Source: Heterohyrax brucei (lineage: Eukaryota; Chordata; Mammalia; Hyracoidea; Procaviidae). Taken from it: a DNA stretch of 64,000 nucleotides. The notes beneath the pieces are model-generated. The model was not told the DNA's origin. It searched no databases and worked only from the letters and a program-made list of their open reading frames with translations. This document shows, in pieces, positions 36,804-49,305 of the stretch; within the stretch, counting starts at the first letter, position 1, and each line of letters starts with the position of its first letter. Made by a program: the position numbers and the translations under genes. Where the stretch lies: positions 5,137,501 through 5,201,500 of the forward strand of contig CM053143.1 of NCBI GenBank assembly GCA_028571685.1, written 5' to 3'.

Positions 36804-37700
36804 TTAAGGCTACAGAAAGCTCCCAAAAAAGGACCAAAGAACTTCCCAGATGAAGAAAGCTTTCTCAAACTATCAGAGGTCAAGTACAAAAGGATTACAT
36901 ATAGAGCCCTCCTAGATTATACAAAACTCAGCATAGCAAAATGAAAAATTAAGCAAGCTATTAGAACTGATGGAACACCAGCATTCTGAAACCTGACAGA
37001 TCAATAACAAAACTAAAGAATTAGACAGTTCAATTCAAAATCAAGAAAACAGAATTGAATAACTGGAAAATAGGCTTTCTGACTTTGAAGACAGAGCTAC
37101 TGACTCCAGCATTTATGAGGAGAAATCAGAGAAAAGTAACCAGAAAAATGAAGAAGCATTAAGAAGCATGTGGAACTCTATCAAGAGGAACAATCTATGA
37201 TTAATTGGAGTTCCTGAACAGGGAGGGACACTTGAAAACACAAAGAGTATTGCTTTGAGTTTCTGACAGAAAACTTCCCTTGTATCATGTAAGAAGATAA
37301 CATAGATATCCAAGATGTTTATCAGATACCACACAATATAGACTCTGAAAGAAAGACACCAAAGTGAAATATAAACAGAAACTCTTAAAGGCAGCAATAT
37401 TCAAGGCAAAGCGAACATTCAGAGGGAAGCCATTTAGGCTTTCAGCACTTGGCGGCTGACTTCTCAGCAGAAACAATGCTGGTATGGAGTCAACAGGATA
37501 ACAAATTCAAAGCCTTGAAGGAAAAAAACTTCCAACCAATAATTATATATCTGGCAAAACTGTCTTTCTAGTATGAAAAGGAAATTAAGACATTCACACA
37601 TAAACAGAAACTCAGACACTTTGTAAAAACCAAACCAAAGCTACAAGAAATACTGAAAGAAATTATTGCCTTAGAAAAACAAAACCATTACCTCTATATC
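36804..37700 (+). pseudogene. L1 ORF1, copy F, broken
   Basis: It aligns with copy B ORF1. The start codon is lost (ACTTAAGGCTACAG where copy B has TATCATGGTTCTG). The coiled-coil part covers 36830-37130 and the LIGVPEQG text starts near 37200. The C-terminal region has a TYKQKLR-like stretch near 37600 and ends near 37700. Several stops and frameshifts are present. Confidence 0.82.
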
Positions 37701-38109
37701 TTAGGAGGCAATACAGGACACATCATCTAGAAATCTACTCAGCTAGGAAATGCACAAAACTTAATCAAAGCTATAATATTAAAGGAGGTGATCCATTGAT
37801 CATATCATGAAAATTATGATATTATTGCATTAAAAAGAGGTGTATACTACAGTAGTTACAGTCCTTTGAGATGGAGATGAAGTTAATAAGATATGTAGAA
37901 GTTAAAATTGGATTTAAAAACATATTATTAAGGGTGATGATGGGTAGCCACAAGCACAATAAAGATGCAACATATCAAATCAAGAAACTTAATAAGGGAG
38001 TCTCAACAATCACAAGCCAAGGGAAAAATCAACCCATAAAGAATAATGTCCCAGAAAAGAATATTAAGAGCAACAGAGAAAACATCAACACAAAAATAAA
38101 TACTTCAAA

Positions 38110-41100
38110 ATGACAGCACTGAACACACATCTATCAAGAATTATGTTGAATATAAATAGACTGAATGTTACAGAAAATAGACAAAGAGTGACTTCTTGGA
38201 TCAAAAGGCATGACCCATCTATATGTCGCTTACAGGAAACTCACCTTTGACTTAAGGATATGAACAAATTGAAAATTAAAGGATGGAATAATATATACTG
38301 AGGTAACAGTATACAAAGAAGAGCAAGTGTGGCAATACTAATCTCAAATAAAATAGATTTAAATGTAAAATCCACCATTGTGGGCAAGGACAGTCACTAT
38401 TTATTGCTGAAAGGTTCAACACACAAGCAGGACTTAACAATATTAAATATTTATGTATCCAATACTACAGCATCTAAACACATTGGACAAACACTGACTA
38501 CATTCAAAAACAAGATAGAGCACTCCACAATAATAGTGGGAGACTTCAACACTCCACTTTCAGTATTGGACAGATGGTCTAGAAAAAATTTCAGTAAAGA
38601 CACAGATCTTGCTGCGACAATTAACCAACTAGACCTCATCAACCTACACAGAACTTTCTATCGATCAGCAGACAACTACACTTTCTTCTCCAGTGTACAT
38701 GAAACATGTTCCAGAATAGATCATATGCTAGGACATAAAGCAAATCTCAACAGAATCTATACCACTGAATTATTGCAAAGCATCTTCTCAGACCATAAAG
38801 CTGTAAAAGTCAAAATCAATAGCAGAAAAAACACAGACAGAAATTGGAACACGCGGAAACTGAACAACATCCTGCTGAAAAAGCCATGGGTTATAGAAGA
38901 AATCAAGGATGAATTAAAAAAAAGTACTGACTCAAATAAGAATGAAAACACTTCCTACCAGAACTTATGGGATAAAGCAAAAGCAGTGCACAGTGGTCAG
39001 TTTGTCTCTATAAATGCACACATCCAGAAGGAAGAAAGAACCCAAAACAAAGAGTTAAGACAGCAATAGAGGAATCCCTCAGGGGAATCCCTCAGGCACC
39101 AGAAGAAAACAAATTTTAAAGATTACAGTGAAACCAAACAAATGAGAGAATAGAAGAACAACTGAAAACTTGATAAGATCAAAAGATGGTTTTTTTGAAA
39201 AGATCAACAAAACTGGCAAACTACTGGCTAAATTTTCTAAAGAAAAATAGGAAAGGAAACAAATAACCCAAATAAGAGGGAAGTTGTCACAACACATCCA
39301 ACAGAAATCAAAATATAAAAACAGAAAGCCTAGAGGAAATGGACAAATTCCTAAATTCACATTACCTACTAAAATTATCACAAGATGAAGCAAAACAATT
39401 TGATAAACCCCTCACAAAGGAAAAGATTGAAAAAGTCATTAAAAAAAAAAAACTACCAACCAAAAACAATCCTGGCCCAGATTGCTTCAATGGAGAATTC
39501 TATCAAACTTTTAGAGAAGTGTTAACTCCAATGCTACTGAGACTGTTTCACAGCAGAAAGTGATGGAATACTCCCAAATCCATTCTATGAAGGAAGCCAG
39601 CATAACCCCGATACCAAAACCAGGGAAAGATCCAACCAAAAAGGAGAACTACAGACAAATATCACTCATGAATCTAGATGCAAAAATCTTCAACAAAATA
39701 CTTGTGAATAGAAATCAACAATATATAAAAAAAATAATTCATCATAACCAAGTTAGATTCATACAAGGGTTGTGAGACTGGTTCAACATCAGAAAAACAA
39801 TTAATGTGATCTACCCCATAAATAACACAAAAGACAGGAATCACCTGATTTTGTCAATTGAAGTAGAAAAGGATTTGATAAAGTCTGACACCTGTTCATG
39901 CTAAAAACTCTCAGCAAAATAGGAGTTGACAGCCAATTCCTTAATGCAATAAGGGCTGTTCATACAACACCAACCTACATCATCCTGAATGGAGACAGAG
40001 TGAATGAATTTCCCTTTGTGAATAGGAACTAGATAAGGATACCCACTCTCGTCTCTCCTATTCAACATTGTACTAGAAGTTCTAGCCATAACAATTAGAC
40101 AAGACCAGGAAATAAAGGGCACTGCATTGGCAAAGAAATAGTAGAAATCTCCATATTTGTGGATGATGTGATTGTATATGCAGAGAATCCTAAATAATCC
40201 AGAAGTCAACTATTCAGACTGATAGAAGAGTTCAGCAAAGTATCAGGATACAAGATAAACATAAGTAAATCAGTATGAGTCCTTTATACCAAAAAGAAAT
40301 TATTAAAGAATAAATCATCGAATCATACCATTTACTATAGCCCCCAAGAAGATAAAATACCTAGGAATAAATCTAGCTAGAGAAATAAGAGATCTTTACA
40401 AGCCTAAGCCAGCCAAGTGCCGTCAAGTTGGATCTTTACAAAGAGAACACTCTAAGACTTTACTGCAAGAAACCAAGAGATTTACATAAATGCAGACACC
40501 TACCATGCTCTTGGATAGGAAGACTTAAGATTGTGAAAATGTCTATTTTACCCAAAGCAGTTTACTTACATAATGCAATCCCAGTACAAATTCCAGTGAC
40601 ATTTTTTAATGAGATGGAGAAAGAATTTACCAATTTTGTTTAGAAAGGAAAGAAATTCCAGATAAGTAAAACACTACTGAAGAACACACTGGGAGAACTC
40701 TCACTACCCGACTTTAGAACCTACTACACTGCCACAGCTGTCAAAACAGCCTGATACTAGTACAAAAAGAGAAATATAGACCAATGGAAGACTTGAGATC
40801 CTAGAGATGCCACCATCCTCCAATGAAACGTTGTTATTTGACGAAGGCCCTAAAATTTTAAATTGGGGTAAAAACAGTCTCTTTAACAAATGGTGCTGGC
40901 AAAATTGGATATTCATCTGCAAAAAATTGAAACAAGACCAATATCTCACATCTTATACAAAAACCAACTCAAACTGGATAAAAGACCTAAGTATCAAATA
41001 TAAAATTATAAAGCTCATCCAAGAAAAAAATAGAATCAACAATGGAAGATTTAATATACAACATAGCAAGACTTCAAAATCTGACAAACCACAGTCAACA

Positions 41101-41888
41101 GAAGAGAAAATAGAGAAATGGGAAGTACTAAGAATCAAACACTTGTGCTCATCCAAAGACTTCATCAAAAGCATTAAAAGACCACTTACAGAATGGTAAA
41201 AATATTTGGCAACTACATGTGAGACTGACATCTGATCTCCACAATTTACAAGGTACTACAAAATAGCAACAATTAAAGGACAACTCATTTAAGCAATGAG
41301 TGAAGGAGACAGACAGACACTACTCTAAGGAGGATATCCAGGCATCCCTAATAACATGTAGAATTGCTCACAATCATTAGCTATTAAAGAAATTCAAATC
41401 AAAACTTTGATGAGATACCATCTTACCCCAAGAAGTTTGGCCATGATTCAAAAAACACAAAACAACAGATACTGGAGAGGCTGTGGAGAAATTGGAACTC
41501 TCCTACACTGTTGGGGATTGCATAATGTAACAACTTCTTTGGAAAACAATCTGGTGCTTCCTTAAAAAGCTAAAAATAGATATACCATTTGACCCGGTAA
41601 TCCCTCTGTCTGGAATATATCCTACAGAAGCAAGGTCAGTCACACAAACAGATACATGCACATGAACGTTTACTGTGGCACAGTCTGCAATAGCAAAAAG
41701 ATCGAATCAATCCAGATGCCCAACAGATGAATGGATAAATAAACTATGGTATACATACTTAATGGTACACTATGCAATGATAAAGAGCAATGATTTTGGG
41801 AAGCATCTCATAACTTTGTTTCAATTGGAAGACCTTATGCTGCATATTAGCAGCATAAGCACAAATATTGTACAAGACCCCTATTATA
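38110..41888 (+). pseudogene. L1 ORF2, copy F, broken; endonuclease frame largely kept
   Basis: It starts at ATG 38110 (MTALNTHLSRIMLNINRLN). The open frame 38329-39069 (246 codons) holds most of the endonuclease domain, with the GDFNTPLS motif and the catalytic SDHKAV histidine motif. RT pieces follow at 39339-39775, with [20 protein letters not shown]. The FADD box is FVDD (40156-40167), so both catalytic aspartates survive. A 29-bp insertion at 40402 adds a frameshift. The C-terminal cysteine motif region lies about 41455-41530. Confidence 0.87.
40402..40430 (-). repeat. 29-bp SINE-tail insertion with 11-bp TSD
   Basis: A 29-bp segment beginning GCCTAAGCCAGCCAAGTGCC sits between two identical copies of GATCTTTACAA (40391-40401 and 40431-40441). 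Other L1 copies (for example 6895-6905 and 22319-22330) have the target only once. The insert is the reverse complement of the last bases of the AfroSINE/RTE 3' end plus a CTTGGCTTAGGC-like tail. It lacks any SINE body, promoter box or poly-A. This is the best-supported member of the mini-insertion set. Confidence 0.9.
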
Positions 41889-42837
41889 AGGACTTACAAA
41901 CAGACTCATGTACAGAAGAAAAGATTCTTTGATCGCTGCAAGCTAGAGGAAGGAGGGAGAGGACTGATTACAGCTTAGTTGATAGAAATTTGATTGGATG
42001 AAATCAGTGACAGCACACATTAGAAAGATTAGCTTAACTGGACTTCAACATAACCTGTAAACTCTTCCAATCTTAACCCAATATTCCAAGAAAAGAGTCC
42101 CAGGGGTGACAGTCCAGGGACCATGCTCTCAGGGGACATCAATGCCAATTGGCATAACTAGCCTATTGCTAAGACAGTCTTCTGCAAACCATATTGGTGA
42201 GTGGTATCTGGAGTCTTGGTGATCAGATGATCACCAAGGACCAAAATGACATGGGGGAAAGAAAACCCAGAAGACAGAAAGACCCATGTGAATAGATGAC
42301 TATGTCAACATGTGGCCAGAAGAACCAGACAGTGCCTGGCCACCACCAGTGACAGTTGTGATGGGGCTGACAAAGTTAAGTCTCAGTGTCAACACAAGAA
42401 TTGAAAGGGGTACAACCTCAAAACTCCACTAAAAGACTGCAATTGATGGTCCAAAGTCCTGGGGGTTTCTCTGGGACCGTGGCCCTAGACCTGATGCTCC
42501 CCTTGATCATAAATCACTATTGAGGTCAACTTCTCAGACAGGAATAAATTGGACTTGGTGCCACAGAGTGACCATATCGTGTGTGTACTTCATGGTTCTG
42601 TGCAGCTATAGGCTACCATTGTACTGGCCTCTTACTACAGGGAAGTGAAGAGAGTGGAGAAGAGGGAACAGGAGATTGTTAAGAGGATATAACTTGTATA
42701 AACAGAAAAGGGGAGAATGTTGGCCCTGGACAAGGAAAGCATTAGGATCTGCACATAAGATGGCATACAAATTTAAACTAGATTGCATATTTTCATTCAA
42801 TCACAATCAATAGATAAAATATTAAGAAAGAAACAAA
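41889..42837 (+). other. L1 3'UTR, copy F
   Basis: It follows the ORF2 end. It has a purine tract near 41945-41965, TATCTGGAGTCTTGGTGATC near 42206 where part of the usual GTCTTAAAAGCTAGCAAGC block is deleted, and a TTTCATTCAATCACAATC end. This is the older tail type. Confidence 0.78.
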
Positions 42838-44434
42838 AAGAAACATATGGGACTTTTTCAACAGGAATAATCTACAAGTAATAGGATTTCCTGAACAGAG
42901 ATGGATCACCAAAAAAAAGACAGAATCATTGAAGAGTGGCTGACAGAAAACTTTACTGAAATTATGAAAGAAGAAAACATAGATACCCAAGACATGTATC
43001 AAACTTCACAAAAACTAGACCCCAAATAGACACCGACATATTATAATCAAGCTTAATAAAATGAAACATAAAGAGAGGCTCTGAAAGGCACTGAGGCTTA
43101 AAGCAAAGCTAACATACAGAGGGAAGCCTTGTAGGCTTTCATTTAACTTCTCTACGGAAACGATGTTGTCAAAAAGGCAGTGGGATGACACATTCAAAGC
43201 CCTGAAGGGGAAAAATTTCCAGCCAGGAGTTTATATTCTACAGAACTGTCTCTCAAATACAATGTTGAAATTAAGACACTCGCAGGCAAACAGAAGATTT
43301 GAGCCTTTGTAAAAACCAAGCCAAAACTACAAGAAATACTGAAAGAAGTTCTTTGTTTATAAAAACAAAAACAACAAATGTTTACTTAAGGATGCAACGC
43401 ATTACATGGAATCTAGAATCCCATTCAGCTAGGGCAGTCACAGAGCTCAATCAAAGCTAAAATACTAAAAGAAGGGAACCAGTAATCTAACACAAAAATT
43501 ATGACATCATCACAATATAGAGAGATATATTATAGTAGTTATAGCCCTTTCTGATGGAGAGGAAATTCAGAAGATATACAGAAGTTAAAGACTGGCTTAA
43601 ACTTAGAACATTAAGGGGTAGCTGCAAAGCAAACTAACAGTGTGACACATCAAAACAAGAAACATAATACAGCTGTTTCAACAAACACAAAACTAGCACT
43701 GAAACAGATGAAAAGCAAACCCATAAAGAAAGAAGACCCAGAACACAGTAATGAAAGCATCAACAATAGAAAAATAAAGGCATCGAAATGACAATACTAA
43801 AGACATACCTATCAACAATTACACTGAATGTAAATAGACTGTGTGCTCCAATAAAGAGGTAGAGACTTATAGACCAGATCAAAAGGCACAGTCCGTCTAC
43901 ATGTTGCGTACCAGAAACACACCTTGGACTCAAAGATGTGAACAAACTGAAAGTCAAAGGATGGAAAATACCTAGTAAACTGACAACACGCAAAGTAGAG
44001 CAGGAGTGGGAATACTAATCTCAGATCAAATAGATTTTAATGTAAGGTCCACTGTCATGGACAAAAGTGGTCACAATTGCTGAAAGGTTCAATACACAAG
44101 CAGAATATAACAATATTAGATATTTATGCACCCAATACCAGACCATCTAAATACATCAAACAAATGTTGACAACATTAAAAAATGAGATAGATCACTCTA
44201 TGATAATAGTAGGAGACTCCAACATTCCTCTTTGAGTAATGGACAGATCATCCAGAAAAAAACTCAGTAAAGATACAGAAGCTCTTGTTGCAACGAACAA
44301 CCAACTACACCTCAGCAATATGTACAGAGCTTTTTTTTTTTTTTACCCAACAACGGATAAGTACACCTTTTCTTCCAATGCAGATGGAACATTCTCCCGG
44401 GTAGACCACATACTAGGACATAAAGAAAGTCTCA

Positions 44435-44459
44435 GCCCGACTCGACAGCACTTGGCTGG
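44435..44459 (+). repeat. About 25-bp SINE-tail insertion in copy E ORF2
   Basis: Other copies read AAATCTCAACAAAATCC (for example 3610 and 38744). Here GCCCGACTCGACAGCACTTG and GCTGG are inserted between CTCA and CAACAAAATCC. It is the forward-sense AfroSINE/RTE 3' end with one TTGGC-type repeat. A TSD longer than 2 bp is not evident. Confidence 0.78.
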
Positions 44460-44624
44460 CAACAAAATCCAAACCACTGAATTATTGTAAAGCGTCTTTT
44501 CAGATCATGAAGTCAGAAAAGTTTAAATCAATAGCAGGAAAAGCATAGGTAGAAATCTGAACTCACAGAAACTGAACAACACCTTGTTCTAAAATGCGTA
44601 GGTTGTAGAAGAAATCCAACATAC

Positions 44625-45119
44625 TGATTTAATCAGCTGCTGCTGCTCTAACAGATATATTACAAATGGATGTCTTTAACAAAGGAGTTTTTTCTTACAC
44701 AGTCCAGTAGATTACAAGTCCAAATTCAAGGTGTCCACTCCAGGTGAAAGCTTCCCTTCTTTTGACTCTGGAAGAAAGTTCTTATGTTGCATCAGTCTTT
44801 GTTCAAGGAGCATCTTGGCACAGGAACCTCAGGTCTGAAGGATGTACTCTACTCACAGTGATGCTTTCTTGATGGTGTGAAGTTCCTGATTCTCTCTGCC
44901 AGATTTTTCCCTTTATAGCTCAAGAGACTACCTCAGAGCACAAAACAAATTTACCCATTGAATCTTGAATCTTTCCCTACCAACACAACTGCTACCCATC
45001 CACTCTTATTAACATCACAGGGGTAGGAATTCCAATATGGAGGAACATCACACAATACCAAGAATTATGGCATACCCAAATTGTTACAGACATTTTAGGA
45101 CATACATTCAATCCATGAC
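44625..45119 (-). repeat. 3' LTR of the MaLR-type element
   Basis: 495 bp, starting TGATTTAATCAGCTGCTGCT and ending CAATCCATGAC on the plus strand. It shares long blocks with the partner LTR at 46169-46664, such as CAGGAACCTCAGGT, ATGGTGTGAAGTTC and GGAATTCCAATATGGAGGAA. The visible differences between the two LTRs are numerous, so the insertion is old. Confidence 0.87.
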
Positions 45120-46168
45120 GTCCCACCCTTTGTTCTCTAAAAAGAAATCACTTCTTTGCAACATGTAAAACATATTCACCCCATCACAGCAAGAATCTAA
45201 AAGTTCAAGTCCAAACTCTAGAAATTCCTCTTTAACTGTGTAATCTAGAACACAAGTATCCACTTTTAAAATATGATGACAGGCATGAGTTAAACATATT
45301 TTCATTGCAAATGGGAGAAATTTCAGCAAAAGAAGGCATTAACAGACAATCAAGTCAGCAGAATACATTACATTAGCCCTCAAAGCTTTGAAAATGATCT
45401 TCTGTTCCCTGAGCCATTTTATACAGTAGCTGTGCCCTCCAGACTCTACTATTGGCCATACTCTCTGTATTCTGTATTCTGTATTCTGAGTGGAGATCCC
45501 TGACTCTGTGCTACAACTCTGTCTCTTAGGCCCACTTGGACAGTAACTCTGCACCATCAGCTTTAGGTGAACCCTTAGCCCAAGTGATTGGCAATTCTGG
45601 AAACCCTTATAAACACAAAAAGCCCTGGCTCCACCCTTTCATGCCCCTGAGGTCATGGTCATACCTTTTGAGACTAAGGCAGCTCAGTTTCTCATGCTAT
45701 TTGTCTCTTAAAACCTTCTGTTCCCTATGATTGCATAGCTTGGTTCTCAGGCCCACATCTGCCCTGCAGAAGCAGTAGATCCAAAGCTCTGCAGCTCCAC
45801 CAATTTAAGTGATGGGAGGCACCTCACTCTGCCAGGAAGCCTCCTGCACACAGGCACTCAACTCTCTCGCTCCATGGGTGAGCAAGGCTATCTCCACACA
45901 AGTGCCTGGAGGCACCCTACTCTGCTAGGAAACCCCTGTGCATAGGTATTCAGCTCTCTTGTTCTGTGGGTAGGCTCCAGCACTACCTCTGATTCTGCTG
46001 CTGCCACTGCTTCTGGCCTTCTGCTGTTGTCACTCACCATCTGTGCCTTCTTTGTTGTTAACAGTTCTCAGTTCCTTCTGAGTCTTCTAACCATTCACAG
46101 TCTTAAAACTGCTTCCACATTTTAGGTATTTGTTAGAGTAATACCTTACTCCTTCAGTACCAAATTCT

Positions 46169-46664
46169 GTTTTAGTCAGCTAGTGCTGATTTAACAGAAA
46201 TACCATGAATGGATGGTTTTAACAAAGGAAAGTTTATTCTTTCACAGTCCAGTAGGTTCTAAGTCCAAATTCAAAGTGTATGTTCCAGGTGAAGGCATTC
46301 CCTCTCCCAACTCTGCAGGAAAGTCCTTGTGTTGCATCAGTCTTTGTTCAAGGAACATCTTGGCACAGGAACCTCAGGTTTGAAGGATGCACTCTACTCA
46401 CAGTGCTGCTTTCTTGATGGTGTGAAGTTCTTGATTCTCTCTGCGATTTTTCCCTTTATAGCTCAAGAGGCTACCTCAAGGCACAAAACAGATTTACACA
46501 CTGAACCTTGAATCTTGCTCTACCAACACAATTGCTACACATCCACTTTCATTAACACCATAAGGCTGGAATTCCAATATGGAGGAACATTGCACAATAC
46601 CAGGAATTATGGCACAGCCAAATTGTTACAAATTTTTTATGGAACATATTCAATCCATAGAACA
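46169..46664 (-). repeat. 5' LTR of the MaLR-type element
   Basis: 496 bp, starting TGTTTTAGTCAGCTAGTGCT and ending TTCAATCCATAGAACA on the plus strand. In minus-strand sense it would hold the promoter and polyadenylation signals of the element. L1 ORF2 text resumes right after it (CATAAATTTATAGAATCAAA). Confidence 0.87.
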
Positions 46665-47771
46665 CACAATACATAAATTTATAGAATCAAATGAGAATGA
46701 AAACACATCCTACCAGAACCTATGGGATATAACAAATGCAGTGCTCAGAGTCAGTTTATCTCTGTAAACACACACATGTGGAAGGAAGAAAGAACCCAAA
46801 CCAAAGAATTAACCCCACAGGTTGAACAAGTAGAGCCAAGCCAAAAAATCCATAAAGAGTGCAACAAAGGAGCCCTCAGGCACCAGAAGAAAACAGATAA
46901 TAAGGATTAGACCACAACTAAATGTATTAGAGAATAAAAGAACAATTGAAAGATTTAACACAACCAACAGCTGGTTCTTGAAAAGATCAGCCAAGTTGAT
47001 AAACCACTGGCTAAGCTTGCAAATGAAAAACAGGAGAGGAAACAAATAACCTTAATAAGAAGTGAGATGGGAGATATCACAACAGATCCAACCAAACCCT
47101 GAAGTATCATAATAGAAAACTTCAAAAGACTGTGATCTAACAGATTTGAAAACCTAGAGGAAATGGACAAATTTCTAGATTCACATCACCTACCAAAATT
47201 ATCACAAGCATAAAAATAAAATCATAAAATAAGAGATTGAAAAAGCAATAAAAAAATTACCGATCAAAAAAAGTCCTTGCTCAAATGACTTCACCAGAGA
47301 ATTCTACCAAGCTTTTAGAGATGAATTAATTCCAATACTACTAAGGCAACTTCACAGAATAGAAAAGGATAGAATACTCATAAATTTGTTCTATGAAACT
47401 TGCATAACCCTTATACCAGAACCAGGGAAAGATCCCACAAAAAAGGAGAATTACAGACCAATATCACTCATGAATCTAGATGCAAAAATCTTCAACAAAG
47501 TCCTTGACAATAAAATTCAACAACATATCACAAAAATAATTCATCATAACCAAGTTGTGTTCATACCAGGAAGGCAAGGCTAGTTCAACATCAGAAAAAC
47601 AATTAATATGATCAACCACATAAATAACATGAATGATAAGAATCACCTGATTTTGTCAATTGACCCTGAAAAGGCATTTGACAAAGTCCAACACACATTA
47701 ATGTTAAAAACCCTCAGGAAAAAAGGGATAGAAGTGAAATTCCCCAAGACAATCAGGGCATCACTGTGGAG

Positions 47772-47983
47772 AGTAGATCAACTAAACTGGACTTCACCAT
47801 AAACTGAAAGGTTTTCTAAACACAACCCAATATTTCAAAGGATAGAATAGCAGAGACAGGGGTCTGGGGACTTGTATTTAGGGGACATTGAGGTCAACTA
47901 ATATAACTAGTCTATGGCTAAGAGGATCTTCTGCACCCCATCTTGGTGAGTGGCATCTGGGGTCTTAAAAGCGAGCAAGCTTC
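47772..47983 (+). mobile_element. Displaced L1 3'UTR block inside ORF2 of copy E
   Basis: Copy E RT sequence stops near 47770 and is followed by about 212 bp of 3'UTR text: CAACTAAACTGGACTTCACC, GGGGTCTGGGGAC and GGCATCTGGGGTCTTAAAAG. The sequence then returns to ORF2 at 47984 (AAATTGGTTATCCATTTGC), downstream of the RT catalytic part, which is missing. This block has neither its own poly-A nor its 5' part. It is probably a residue of a nested L1 after a deletion, or a template-switch product. Confidence 0.8.
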
Positions 47984-49305
47984 AAATTGGTTATCCATTT
48001 GCAAAAAACTGAAATAAGAACCATACCTCACACCTTACACAAAATGCAACTCAAATTGGATAAAAGACCTAAATATCAAACCCAAGAAAAAATAGGATCG
48101 ACAATGGAAGATTTAATACACAATTTAGACAAATTTCTAAATCGGACAGACAAAGCTCAAGCAACAGAAGAGAAAATAGATAAACAGGAACTACTATGAA
48201 TCAAACACTTCTGATTCTCAAACTACTAAGAATCAAAGACTTTATCAAAAGAATTAAACGACCACCTACAGAATTGTAAAAAATTTTTGGTTGGAAGTTC
48301 TTCTCCTTCAAGGCTTTGAATATGTCATGCCACTGTCTCTGTGCCAGCACTGTTTCTGCTGAGATATCTGATGAAAGCCTACAGGGTTTCCCTCTGAATG
48401 TTAACTTTGTTTTGAGTCTTGCTGCCTTTAAGTTTCTGCTTATGTTTCATTTTGTTAAGCTTGATTATAATATGTCTTGGAGTCTTTCTTTTGAGTTCTA
48501 GATTCAGTGGCGTTCGATATGCATCTTTAATGTCTATATTCTATTCCTTCATGATTTCTGGGAAGTTCTCTGTCATCAGCTCAGCAACAATACTGTCTGT
48601 GTTCTCAAGTGTCTTGCCCTGTTCAGGGACTCCAATTAATCATAGTTTGTTTCTCTTGATAGAGTCTCACATGTTTCTTAATGCTTCTTCATTTGTCTTG
48701 TTTCGTTTTTGTGATTTCTTCTCATAGATAGTGGAGTCAGTAGCTCTGTCTTCCAAGTCAGAAAATCTCTTTCCCATTTGTTCCACTGTTTTCTTGGCTT
48801 TTAACTGAAGTTTCTATATCTTTGACTGTGTTCTTGATCTCTTGGATTTCAGAGTACTGGTGTTCCATCAGATCAAACAGCTTGCTTAATTTTTCATTTT
48901 TCTCTGCTACATTTTGTATAAGGTCTAGAAGGGATCAATATATAATCCTTTTGTATTCACCTTCTGATAATTTCAGAAAAGTCTGTTCATCCAGAAAGTT
49001 CTTTGGTTGTTATATTTGGGGGCCTTCTGAAGCTATGGGTGATTTCCTGGTTATGGATTTCTCCAGAGTGTGTTTCTTTTGGGGCTTCATGTAGTCCATA
49101 AAGGCTGGGAGAGATGCCGTGAGGATGGACCACAGTTGTTTCTCTAGGCCATCGTAAAATGAAAGATAAAAGGTATCTGATCACTTCCCAAGTCAGACAG
49201 GCTTTCAGGTGTGTTGGCAAAGTAAGAACCTCTATATTTAACCCCAGATGTTATGAACTAGTTCAAAATACAGCAAGGATACTGCCCTGTTGGCCTCCAC
49301 TGATG

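Larger units (their letters stand above)
35732..42837 (+). mobile_element. Complete-length L1 copy F (7.1 kb) with 12-bp TSD
   Basis: It runs from GGGGCAGAGTCAAGATGGC to an A-rich tail following TTTCATTCAATCACAATC. Identical 12-bp repeats AAGAAACATATG flank it at 35720-35731 and 42838-42849, and copy E ORF1 continues across. Parts: 5'UTR 35732-36803, ORF1 about 36804-37700, ORF2 38110 to about 41888, 3'UTR to 42837. It contains a 29-bp SINE-tail insertion at 40402-40430 with its own TSD. It keeps the longest endonuclease frame in the window but is inactive. Confidence 0.92.
34851..43370 (+). pseudogene. L1 ORF1, copy E, split by an LTR and a complete L1
   Basis: The start is ATG 34851 (MFPQNNQNKN...). 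The coiled-coil region is broken at 34883 by a solo LTR (to 35397), resumes at 35398, and is broken again at 35732 by copy F. The C-terminal half resumes at 42838 (GAAACATATGGGACTTTTTC) and ends near 43370, with a YNVEIKTLAGKQK-like stretch close to 43260-43310. Point stops are also present. Confidence 0.82.
44625..46664 (-). mobile_element. Two-LTR MaLR-type endogenous element inside L1 copy E
   Basis: A 2.04-kb unit on the minus strand. The right LTR (46169-46664) is its 5' LTR and the left LTR (44625-45119) its 3' LTR. A ~1.05-kb internal region lies between them. Next to the 5' LTR the minus strand reads GAATTTGGTACTGAAGG, then AAATGTGGAAGCAGTTTTAA, the usual start of MaLR (THE1/MLT-type) internal DNA. 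Before the 3' LTR is AAAGGGTGGGA, a likely polypurine tract. I see no gag, pol or env frame, as expected for this non-autonomous class. It splits copy E ORF2. Confidence 0.88.

Noticed and set aside
45466..45488. TATTCTG tandem repeat as a CRISPR-like or regulatory array
   Set aside because: Only about three 7-bp units without spacers. It is a minor microsatellite in the MaLR internal region.
44625..46664. Segmental tandem duplication of about 500 bp
   Set aside because: The two 495-bp units are LTRs flanking a MaLR internal region with its typical start and polypurine tract, not a tandem duplication.
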